The position numbers were made by a program, and so were the translations under genes. Below the pieces are notes generated by a model that did not search any database, was not told where the DNA came from, and worked only from the letters and a program-made list of their open reading frames with translations. From contig JAEUIN010000323.1 in NCBI GenBank assembly GCA_016793115.1, positions 1 through 64,000 of the forward strand: 64,000 nt of DNA, read 5' to 3'. Positions within the stretch are counted from its first letter, which is position 1; every line of letters begins with the position of its first letter. Below, piece by piece: positions 43,619 to 51,425 of this stretch. Origin of the DNA: Planctomycetaceae bacterium. Lineage in GTDB: Bacteria > Planctomycetota > Planctomycetia > Pirellulales > PNKZ01.

Positions 43619-45048
43619 TAGGCGGCCCTCGCTGTTCGATCGGTCGGATTCGTGTAACCGTATTCCTTAATCTTCGCGGTGAGCGTTCGCAGGCCGATCC
43701 CTAAGGCTTCGGCCGTTCGAGCGCGGTGCCCGCCGAAACGATCGAGCGTCGCTTCGATGAGGCGGCGTTCCATTTCATGCAGACTGAGCCCCACTTCGAT
43801 CGCTTGGCTCATCGCCGTGGTTTCCGTCGGCGCCTCGTCGGACGCGATCAACCACGGCCGCAAATCCTCCGCGGTGAGCGGCGCGCCGCCTGCCAGCACG
43901 ACGGCCCGCGTCATCAGGTTTTGTAGTTCGCGCACGTTGCCGGGCCAGCGATAGCCGACGAGCATGTCGATTGCACCGCCGGAGAGCTTCGCCGGCTCGC
44001 AGCCCACGCGGTCGGCCGCTTCGCGCAAGAAGTGATCGAGCAATTCCGGCACATCGCCGATACGCTCGCGCAGCGGCGGTACGGCCAACGGAATCACCGC
44101 GAGCCGATAGTAGAGGTCTTCGCGAAACCGTCCCTCGCTCACGGCTTTGCGCAAGTCGCGATTCGTCGTCGCCAAGACGCGGACATCGACCTGCACCGTC
44201 TCGCTTGAGCCCACGCGTTCGAAGGATCGCTCCTGCAGAACCCTCAACAGCTTCGCCTGCAACGGCAAGTCGAGTTCCGTCACCTCGTCGAGGAGGATCG
44301 AACCATTTTGCGCGGCCTCGAAGCGGCCGGCTCGCCGCGCCTCGGCTCCGGTGAATGCGCCGCGCTCGTGGCCGAAGAGTTCGCTCTCCATCAAATGCGC
44401 CGACAGCGCCGGGCAATTCAACCCGATAAACGGCTTCTCGCGGCGCGAGCCGAGCGCATGCACCGTGCGAGCGACAAGCTCCTTGCCGGTGCCGCTTTCG
44501 CCGGTGATCAACACCGTTTCCTCCGTAGACGCCGCGCGGGCCATGCGCACCCGCAAGGCTTGCATTTGCGGACTCGAACCGATCATCGCGGGGGCCGCGG
44601 CCGCGACGTCGTCGGCCGAGGCCGCCGCGAGGGCGCCCGAGCGGCCGTGCCGCAACGCGCGGTCCACCAAATCTTCAAGCGTCTCCGCCGAGAACGGCTT
44701 CTCCAGAAAGTCGAACGCTCCTTGCCGCATCGCATCGACCGCCGTGCCGACCGTGGCGTAGGCGGTCACGAGAATCACCTGCGCCGGATGGCGACGTCGC
44801 TTGAGTTCGGCGAGCAGTTCCACGCCCGTCATGCCGGGCATCTTTAAATCGGTGACGACGAGTTCGAACGCTTCGCGCTCCAGCTTTTTGAGCGCTTCGA
44901 CGGCGCTCGCACAACTTTGCACCGAATAGCCGGCGTGTTTGAGCGTAAATACGACCGAGTCGCGGGCCTGCTGGTGATCGTCGACGACCAGCACCCGGGC
45001 CGCCGCGGTCGCGGATTCGTTCAGCTTCAACATCGGGCTTCTTGTCAT
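43618..45048 (-). CDS. NtrC-family sigma-54 activator of flagellar genes (FlrC/FleR-like)
   Basis: 476 residues from the ATG at 45048, chosen because it overlaps the kinase stop (ATGA); the open frame to 45288 is antisense-like. Receiver domain with phospho-acceptor D67 (VVTDLKMPG), AAA+ domain with Walker A GESGTGKE (183-190) and the sigma-54 contact loop GAFTGA (230-235), and a C-terminal Fis-type helix-turn-helix (GHRARTAEALGIGLRTL). It should activate sigma-54 promoters of later flagellar genes after phosphorylation by the upstream kinase. I found no convincing -24/-12 element in the window. Confidence 0.94.
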   Translation of the reverse strand: MTRSPMLKLNESATAAARVLVVDDHQQARDSVVFTLKHAGYSVQSCASAVEALKKLEREAFELVVTDLKMPGMTGVELLAELKRRRHPAQVILVTAYATVGTAVDAMRQGAFDFLEKPFSAETLEDLVDRALRHGRSGALAAASADDVAAAAPAMIGSSPQMQALRVRMARAASTEETVLITGESGTGKELVARTVHALGSRREKPFIGLNCPALSAHLMESELFGHERGAFTGAEARRAGRFEAAQNGSILLDEVTELDLPLQAKLLRVLQERSFERVGSSETVQVDVRVLATTNRDLRKAVSEGRFREDLYYRLAVIPLAVPPLRERIGDVPELLDHFLREAADRVGCEPAKLSGGAIDMLVGYRWPGNVRELQNLMTRAVVLAGGAPLTAEDLRPWLIASDEAPTETTAMSQAIEVGLSLHEMERRLIEATLDRFGGHRARTAEALGIGLRTLTAKIKEYGYTNPTDRTARAA

Positions 45049-45935
45049 GCCGCGGCCTCCGCAAACTTGCGGCGCGGCAGTCGGATCGTGAACGCAGCGC
45101 CTCCTTCCGGACAGTTGCAGACGCCGATGCCGCCGCCGTGCGCCTCCATCAGACGTTGCACGATCGCCAAGCCGAGGCCGATACCGCTCGCCTTCGTCGT
45201 GAAGAACGGTTCGAAGGCGCGACGCTTGGCTTCGTCGGTCAGCCCGGGACCCGAATCGGCGATTTCGATTTCGACTCGGTCGCGGCAAGCCACAGTCGTC
45301 ACGACCAACTCTCCGCCGTGCGGCATGGCGTCGACCGCGTTGAGCACAAGGTTCAACAGTGCCCGGCGCACGGCTTCCGGGTCGGCCGCGACGACGAGCG
45401 ACGACGGCGAATCGACGATGAGTCGAATGCCTTGCGCGTCGAATTGCGGGCGGAGCGATGAAAGCACGTCGTCGACCAGCGCCGGCACGTTGAGCGGCAA
45501 GAGCTTGGCTTCTCGGTCGGCGGTGAAGTTGAGCATGTCATGCACCATCGCGTCGAGGGCCGTGAGGCCCGATTCAATCTTGCCGAGCACTTCAAGATCG
45601 TCCGCACGTCCGTTCAGGCGGCGACGCAGGAGACTTGTGTAAAGCGAGACCGGCACCAAGTTGTTGCGCACCTCGTGAGCCACGTGCGAGGCGATCTGGC
45701 CGAGATCGGCTAAGCGATTCTTGCGCGCCAATTCCCGATTTTTCACGGCTAACTCATCGGTCAGCCTCGCCACTTCGCCGCGGAGCGCGGCGTGCGTTTG
45801 CTCAAGGCGCTGCGTGGCGTCGTGCCAAGCCCCGATGATCGTCTCCCAGTTCATCAACTCGATCGTCGACAGAGCTTCAGTAGACGCTTCGGGCGCGCGA
45901 TGGGGTCCGTCGTTGCGGATTTGTCTTTCGTTCAT
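45045..45935 (-). CDS. Soluble NtrB/FlrB-like sensor histidine kinase
   Basis: 296 residues from the ATG at 45935 with GAGG at 8 nt. No transmembrane segment and no recognisable PAS domain: an N-terminal coiled coil (about 35-75) leads to the HisKA block LGQIASHVAHEVRNNLVPVS (phospho-His H87) and the HATPase domain (NLVLNAVDAMPHGG, DSGPGLT, KASGIGLGLAIV). It probably senses an assembly state from the cytoplasm, as FlrB and FleS are thought to do, and phosphorylates the downstream regulator. Confidence 0.92.
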   Translation of the reverse strand: MNERQIRNDGPHRAPEASTEALSTIELMNWETIIGAWHDATQRLEQTHAALRGEVARLTDELAVKNRELARKNRLADLGQIASHVAHEVRNNLVPVSLYTSLLRRRLNGRADDLEVLGKIESGLTALDAMVHDMLNFTADREAKLLPLNVPALVDDVLSSLRPQFDAQGIRLIVDSPSSLVVAADPEAVRRALLNLVLNAVDAMPHGGELVVTTVACRDRVEIEIADSGPGLTDEAKRRAFEPFFTTKASGIGLGLAIVQRLMEAHGGGIGVCNCPEGGAAFTIRLPRRKFAEAAA

Positions 45936-45945
45936 CACGCGTACC

Positions 45946-46395
45946 TCAATCTTGGGAAGACAGGTCGAGCATCGACGGGCCGTCGTAAGGCGTTTCGGCG
46001 TAGGCATGGCGAGCGAAGCCGGCCGTCTGCACGGTCGTCAACTGCTCGGCCGTTTCGTCGCGACGGCGGCGCAAAGTTTCTTCGCACAGCTTCTCGCAGG
46101 CCAAGACTTCTTCAAGCAGGCCGGCGCTTCGCTCGACGAGGTTGGCGCAGCGCAAGCGCTCGGCCTCGCTCGACCAGACGCGTCGCGCAGGATCGTCCGC
46201 GCGAAATGCGTCGAGACCTTGTTCGCAAAGCTGCAAATCGCCGATGACGCGCTGTTTTTCGGCCAGCACATTCAACAGCGCGGTCATCTCCCCCGCGTCG
46301 ATGAGCGCATGCTGACGCTGCGCCAGTTCGTACAGCCGGCGCAAACACTCGTGCTTGCGGCCGGCGAGATCGATCAATTGTGCGGTCGAAGACAT
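45946..46395 (-). CDS. FlgN-like helical protein
   Basis: 149 residues from the ATG at 46395. All-helical, with the pattern LIDAGEMTALLNVLAEKQRVIGDLQ resembling FlgN, the export chaperone of hook-filament junction proteins. Position at the head of a flagellar operon supports this, but flgK and flgL are not in the window. It could instead regulate the adjacent kinase. Spacing to the kinase is 10 bp. Confidence 0.55.
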   Translation of the reverse strand: MSSTAQLIDLAGRKHECLRRLYELAQRQHALIDAGEMTALLNVLAEKQRVIGDLQLCEQGLDAFRADDPARRVWSSEAERLRCANLVERSAGLLEEVLACEKLCEETLRRRRDETAEQLTTVQTAGFARHAYAETPYDGPSMLDLSSQD

Positions 46396-46472
46396 GGCGA
46401 AGTCGTTTGTGGTCCGTTGTCGATGGTCCGTCATTTAGCGGCCGAGCTCGCTCGGCGCGTCGAAATCTTGCG

Positions 46473-48953
46473 TCATAGAGCGCTCAGCGTGTCCAGCATT
46501 TGCTTCCATTCCGCACGCGTATAGTTCGTCACGTCGTCAAACTGGGCGTCGTCGGGGATGCGGTTCAGCATCAACTTGGCTTGCTCCACCGTGCCGCGGG
46601 CCTCGATCGGTCGGTGCATTCGCCGATGGCAGTCGGCCATCTGGAGATAAGCGTCGAGCACGGCAGGCGATTGTGGAAAGGCGGCGACGGCCGTTTGATA
46701 GGCCCGCAACGCTTCGTCGTAGCGCCCGACGGCATGCAGAATCGAGCCGCGTCCGAAAAGCGCGTTGCGGAGCATGGCGATCCGCCCGGCTTCGTCGGTG
46801 TGGCGCACATCGGGAGTGCGGGCGGCTTGGATCGTCTCATCCAAACGTTTTAGCGCAATCTCGAACTGTTCGGTGATCAAGCGTTGAAACTTGGCACGCT
46901 CCGCGGGTAGCGCGTTGTCGGGAACTTCGTCGGCCAGTTTTTGCGCCACGCGACGATGAGCCTCCCCTGCGCAGTAGCGCGCCTCGACGGCGTCGGCGTC
47001 GTCGGGATAGCGCTCGACGGCCTCGTCGAGTTTCAACGCCGCCTCCGGGTAACGAGCCCGATCGAAAAGTAGGCGGGCCAGCGCGAAGAGCGAACGACGC
47101 CATTCGTTGGAGCTGGGCGTGAGCGTTTCCGATTCCAAGTTATCGAGCAGCGACCGTTCGGCTTCATCCCATTTGCCCATCTCACCGTAGAGTTCCGCGA
47201 GGAGCAAGCGGGCTCGGAACACGGCGGCATCGCGCGGGAAGGTTTCCATACACTGCTTCAACAGCGCAAGCGCTTCGTCGTTGCGCTCTTTGGTAAGCAT
47301 CACTTCGGCGATGCCGACCATCGCTTCGGCGTGATGGGCGCGCTGTTCGACGGACGTGTATTTGCGGAGCAAGCGGGCGGCGTTGTCGTAATCGCGGCCT
47401 TGCAGATAGAACTTCGCGGCCGTCCAGATGTTTTCCGCATAATCGCGCGTGGCGTAGCGCAGCTCGGAGAGCCGTTCGTAGAGTTTACCGGCCAATCGAT
47501 ATTGCTCGCGCACCGCAGGCGGCGGATGCCGCTCCTCGAGCGCGCCGCCGCGACCGCCCGCGACCAATTGCCTCGCCCAAGCGGCATGCGCGTCGGCCGC
47601 CAATTGCACGGCCAGATCTTCATCGAGCAGTCGCGGCAGCAGGTCGGCGAACTTCGACGCCGCGGCGTATTGCTTGCGGTGAAAGAAATCTTCGTACACG
47701 GTGAGCATTCGCGCTTTGAAATCCGGTAGCGGCGCCCAACGATTGCTGTAGCGCTTCTTCGGCCCCAACTCTTTCAGAACTTCGTCGTAGAGCGAAACCG
47801 CGTCGTCGGTCTTGTCGCGACGACGCGCCAAGTGCGCTTGTTGAATTCGGGCCGCAAATCCTTCGGGCGATTCCACGGCGCGACGATACGCTTGGTGAAA
47901 CTCGGCCGCGGCTTCCTCGAGCTTGCCGAGCGCGTCTTGGCAGAGCCCGGCGACGTAAAACGCTTGCGGCGTAAGCTGCGTGCTGAGTTTATCGAGCTTC
48001 TTGGCTTCTTCGGCTAAACGGAGCGCCGATTCGAACTTGGCCTGCGACTCGGGCGTCGGCTGCGGAAGCGGCATAATGCACGACGGTTGCAGCGCGGCTT
48101 CGTCTCCCTTCACACCCGCCGCCAAGCGACCTTCTTGGAGGGTGATGCGAGCGTCGAGCAGCGTCGTTTGCGCCGGGAATCGCTTGGTCTCCTGAACTTG
48201 CGCGATCGCCCGGCGGGCTTCGATGAGTCGCCCGGACGCGAGCAAAAATTCGGCGCGATCGGCGGTCGCCGCCATGCGGTCGTCTTCCGGTAAACTCGGT
48301 TCGGCGAGATAGGCGTCGGTCTCGGCGACCGCACCGGCCGGGTTCGGCTCGGATTGCAAGTAGAGTGCGCGTCCTAAATAGCGGTGGAGTTCGGCTGCGG
48401 CATGCGGATTGATCGGCAGGGCTTGCCGCAAAATCGGCACCGCTTCCGTGTAGCGTTCGGCCAAGTAGAGACTCTTGCCCGTGAGGAACACGACCTCGGC
48501 GCGGCGATCGTCGGGCACGCCGCGGTGCATGGCCTGTTCAAACCAGTGCGCGGCGATTTGATAGGCGCGAGTGCGCTGCAGTTCGACGGGCGTATCGCTT
48601 TTCCGCATCGCGGCGACGCCGAAGATATAGGCCGGGCCGCCGGCGTTGTCGATCGTCATATTGCCCGAACGCTCGACGATCTGCGCGATCTGCAGCGCTT
48701 TGGGAAGGTCGCCGTCGTCGAGCGCTTGGAAAGCGTCGTCGGGCGTGTAGGCCGCTTCGACGGCGAGTTGGCGGTTCTTTGCGCTCATCACGGCCCAAGT
48801 GAAGAGCATCGCTCCCATCAAGGAAAACATCACCGAGAAAAGGATCGCGGCTTTGACGCTGTGCTCGCGCACCCAAGCGGGCAAGTTGCGAACACGCGCG
48901 ATGAGCGACGGCTTCGGTGCTGCGTCGGCGGCGGCTGGTTCGGGCTTGGCCAT
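46473..48953 (-). CDS. Membrane-anchored TPR protein at head of flagellar cluster
   Basis: 826 residues from the ATG at 48953. A cytoplasmic tail of about 35 residues, one transmembrane helix (AILFSVMFSLMGAMLFTWAV) and then about 750 residues of tetratricopeptide-like helical repeats (for example AEVVFLTGKSLYLAERYTEAVPILRQALPINP and RAGYDEALRAYQTAVAAFPQSP-like units near the end). It likely acts as an envelope scaffold. It ends 77 bp before the FlgN-like gene and may be the first gene of the operon, but a flagellar role is only suggested by position. Confidence 0.75.
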   Translation of the reverse strand: MAKPEPAAADAAPKPSLIARVRNLPAWVREHSVKAAILFSVMFSLMGAMLFTWAVMSAKNRQLAVEAAYTPDDAFQALDDGDLPKALQIAQIVERSGNMTIDNAGGPAYIFGVAAMRKSDTPVELQRTRAYQIAAHWFEQAMHRGVPDDRRAEVVFLTGKSLYLAERYTEAVPILRQALPINPHAAAELHRYLGRALYLQSEPNPAGAVAETDAYLAEPSLPEDDRMAATADRAEFLLASGRLIEARRAIAQVQETKRFPAQTTLLDARITLQEGRLAAGVKGDEAALQPSCIMPLPQPTPESQAKFESALRLAEEAKKLDKLSTQLTPQAFYVAGLCQDALGKLEEAAAEFHQAYRRAVESPEGFAARIQQAHLARRRDKTDDAVSLYDEVLKELGPKKRYSNRWAPLPDFKARMLTVYEDFFHRKQYAAASKFADLLPRLLDEDLAVQLAADAHAAWARQLVAGGRGGALEERHPPPAVREQYRLAGKLYERLSELRYATRDYAENIWTAAKFYLQGRDYDNAARLLRKYTSVEQRAHHAEAMVGIAEVMLTKERNDEALALLKQCMETFPRDAAVFRARLLLAELYGEMGKWDEAERSLLDNLESETLTPSSNEWRRSLFALARLLFDRARYPEAALKLDEAVERYPDDADAVEARYCAGEAHRRVAQKLADEVPDNALPAERAKFQRLITEQFEIALKRLDETIQAARTPDVRHTDEAGRIAMLRNALFGRGSILHAVGRYDEALRAYQTAVAAFPQSPAVLDAYLQMADCHRRMHRPIEARGTVEQAKLMLNRIPDDAQFDDVTNYTRAEWKQMLDTLSAL

Positions 48954-49358
48954 GAGCGACTGAACGAACTTGCACGACCACGAACGAGACTCGGCATTGC
49001 GCAGACCAGAGCTCTTGCCGGAATCGAGCGGAGCCGCAACGTAGCGAACGGAAAAGACGTGTCGCGTTCGTGCATCGACGCTCGACAAGCGCCGTCGCGC
49101 AAACGGGAAGGATGGGAAAATGCGGCGGACTTGTACTCGAAGCCGCGGAAAAGCGTCAAGATTGCTTCAAGTTAGGACGCGACGATGCCGAGAGCACGAC
49201 GCTTGCGACGACTTAGTTGAATAGGGCGGTGCCGCACACCGCCAAGAAGCGTCAATGCCGGCGTTCCCGGCAATAGCGCCGTGAATAGCGACGTGCGCGT
49301 TCGCGGCTGAAGAGCAAGTCGCGTCGGCCGCCGGCGGGAAGAAAAAGCGACGAGCGAA
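48954..49358. other. 405-bp gap with two small hairpins
   Basis: The upstream region of the flagellar cluster. It contains two short hairpins: GGCGGTG with CACCGCC (49225-49243) and TGCCGG with CCGGCA (49256-49272), just beyond the stop of the hydrolase-like gene on its upstream side in this orientation. No convincing promoter elements or small gene were seen. The hydrolase-like gene ends at 49359, so these hairpins may terminate its transcript. Confidence 0.4.
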
Positions 49359-50129
49359 CTAGGTCGCGTAGGCCGCGGAACCGGTGACGATATCCATCAT
49401 CCAGCGATCCGCGTCGGCGAGCATCCGCGGCGCGGGAGAGGAATCGCCGGGATACTGCCGTATGCTGACCTGCAATCCGCCGGCATGAAACAACCGTAAT
49501 TGGGCGCGGACCGCCGTCTCGGAGAACAGTGCGTCGTCGCGGCCGTGAGCCATGAATATGGGGAGACGGCGAGCTTCGACCAAGCGCGCTAAGGGAGCAC
49601 ATCCCGTCGGAAAGACGCCGCCGAGCGAAAGCGCTCCGGCAAAGCGATCGGGATGAGATAGCGCAATGCGCAAGGCCGTGGTGCCGCCGACTTCGGCGCC
49701 GGCGAGAAAGATCTTGCGGCGTGAAATGTGGTACTGCCGGCGAACTTCCTCGATGAGATCGAACACGCGGGCTTCCGCGGCGTCGAATTCTCCTTCGTTT
49801 CGCCCCCACGTGAAAGCCTGACGCGCGGCCGGACTCTCGCCGCGGCGATCGTATCGCGACGTGCCGCGCGGTGCGACGGCGACGTAGTTGCGCAAGCTGA
49901 CGAGCGGCATGATCTTCACAAGTTGCCGCTCGTTTTGGCCGCCGCCGTGCAACCAAACCAGGAGCGGATACGCATAGTTCGGCTCGTAATGCACCGGGCC
50001 GAAAATCGTCGACGGCTGTTCGCCGGCGACGCGTCGGGCGCGGGCCTCGCCAAAATCGTGAGCGAACTCGACGTGTGAATTCGCGGCCGGTGCTTCGCCG
50101 GGTTCGGCGAACCAGTCCAATCGATTCAT
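49359..50129 (-). CDS. Alpha/beta-hydrolase-fold protein lacking the nucleophile serine
   Basis: 256 residues from the ATG at 50129; an ATG at 50195 would add 22 residues. The fold follows the phospholipase/carboxylesterase and PHB-depolymerase-like family: the oxyanion region LLVWLHGGGQNE (about 56-67), the elbow LAGAEVGGTTALRIAL and the HGRDDALF acid loop (D198/D199). The elbow reads G-A-E-V-G, so the Ser of GxSxG is Glu146. The usual catalytic His after YPG is also not evident (YPGDSSPAP). It is therefore probably not a serine esterase; it could be a binding protein or use another chemistry. Confidence 0.7.
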   Translation of the reverse strand: MNRLDWFAEPGEAPAANSHVEFAHDFGEARARRVAGEQPSTIFGPVHYEPNYAYPLLVWLHGGGQNERQLVKIMPLVSLRNYVAVAPRGTSRYDRRGESPAARQAFTWGRNEGEFDAAEARVFDLIEEVRRQYHISRRKIFLAGAEVGGTTALRIALSHPDRFAGALSLGGVFPTGCAPLARLVEARRLPIFMAHGRDDALFSETAVRAQLRLFHAGGLQVSIRQYPGDSSPAPRMLADADRWMMDIVTGSAAYAT

Positions 50130-50280
50130 CAAGATGTTCCCGAATGGGTAGCGAAACGCAAGACACCTCGCCTTGCTCGCTCGTAAGCCGAGCAACGGCG
50201 GCCATCCTGGCGGCGACGCCGAAACGTCGCGAAGTTTGGTTTCTACGCCGTAGCGGCGCGGAGTGTCAACGCCGGTCGCG

Positions 50281-50299
50281 GCGCCGGCATTGCCGGCGC
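50281..50299 (-). terminator. Hairpin downstream of malate dehydrogenase
   Basis: A perfect 8-bp stem, GCGCCGGC and GCCGGCGC with a 3-nt loop, lies 27 bp after the mdh stop. No T-run follows, so it is a possible rather than typical terminator. Confidence 0.4.
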
Positions 50300-50325
50300 G
50301 GCGACGCTCATCTGTGGCGAACCGC

Positions 50326-51270
50326 CTAACCGGTCAGCTTGTTCATCACGCCGACGAGTTCCTTCACGGCGTCGATGCTCTTCTGCATATCTGCCTTTTC
50401 TTGCGCGGTCAGATTGAGCTCGATGATCTTCTCGACGCCGCCGGTCCCTAAGATGACCGGTACGCCGACGTAGTAGCCGCCGACGCCGTATTCCTTATCG
50501 CAATAGGCGGCGCAAGGAATCAGACGCTTCTTATCGCGGACGACCGCTTCGACCATCTGAGCCGTCGCCGCAGCCGGAGCGTAGTAGGCACTTCCGGTCT
50601 TAAGCAGGCCGACGATTTCCGCACCGCCGACCCGAGCGCGTTGTACGATCTCGGCCAGCCGTTCCGGCTTGATAAGTTGCGTCACCGGGATGCCGCCGAC
50701 CGAAGTGCAACTCGGGACCGGAACCATCGTGTCGCCGTGGCCGCCCAACAACATCGCTTGAATATCTTCGACGCTGACGCCGAGTTCCATCGCGAGAAAC
50801 GTGCGGTAGCGGGCCGTGTCGAGCACGCCGGCTTGGCCGATCACCTTTTCCGGTTTGAAACCGGTGACTTGGAAAGCCCGCTGGACCATGGCGTCGAGCG
50901 GATTGCTGACGACGATCACCACGGCGTCGGGGCTCGTGGCCTTCACTTCGGCGGCGACGCTGCCGACGATCTTGGCGTTGGTGCCGAGTAAGTCGTCGCG
51001 GCTCATGCCGGGCTTACGGGCGATGCCTGCGGTGATGACGACGACGTCGCTCCCCTTGGTGTCTTCATAGCTGGTCGTGCCGACAACGTTCGAATCGAAG
51101 CCCATGATCGGCGACGATTGCATCAGGTCGAGCGCCTTGCCTTTGGGCATTCCTTCCGTGGCCGGAATGTCCAACAAGACGATGTCGCCGAGTTCGGCGG
51201 CGGCGCACCAATGAGCGCAGGTCGCACCGACGTTGCCGGCCCCGATGATCGAAATCTTCGCACGACGCAT
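50326..51270 (-). CDS. mdh: Malate dehydrogenase, LDH-like type
   Basis: 314 residues from the ATG at 51270, with GAGGAG at 8 nt. NAD-binding IIGAGNVGAT, the substrate-binding RDDLLGTNAKIV, the VVSNPLDAM block and the active-site histidine in LLGGHGDTMVP are all intact. It oxidises malate to oxaloacetate in the TCA cycle. The residue pattern around KPGMSRDD, with Arg in the first substrate loop, supports malate over lactate. It appears to be a single-gene transcript. Confidence 0.96.
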   Translation of the reverse strand: MRRAKISIIGAGNVGATCAHWCAAAELGDIVLLDIPATEGMPKGKALDLMQSSPIMGFDSNVVGTTSYEDTKGSDVVVITAGIARKPGMSRDDLLGTNAKIVGSVAAEVKATSPDAVVIVVSNPLDAMVQRAFQVTGFKPEKVIGQAGVLDTARYRTFLAMELGVSVEDIQAMLLGGHGDTMVPVPSCTSVGGIPVTQLIKPERLAEIVQRARVGGAEIVGLLKTGSAYYAPAAATAQMVEAVVRDKKRLIPCAAYCDKEYGVGGYYVGVPVILGTGGVEKIIELNLTAQEKADMQKSIDAVKELVGVMNKLTG

Positions 51271-51425
51271 GATCGAACTCCTCGCTGCGGAAAGTCTGAT
51301 GCTGAGAGATGAAGCCAATCCGTTCAACGCAAGCTACCGAGTATCCGGTTCGATCGCGCGAAGTCAAGGGCCGCAGCCGCACGGTCCCACGCGCGCAAGC
51401 AACCGCAAAATATAGACTTACGCAC

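Noticed and set aside
45049..45288. N-terminal extension of the NtrC-like regulator
   Set aside because: It lies within the kinase gene in another frame and precedes the receiver domain with Arg-rich sequence; the ATGA overlap at 45048 marks the start.
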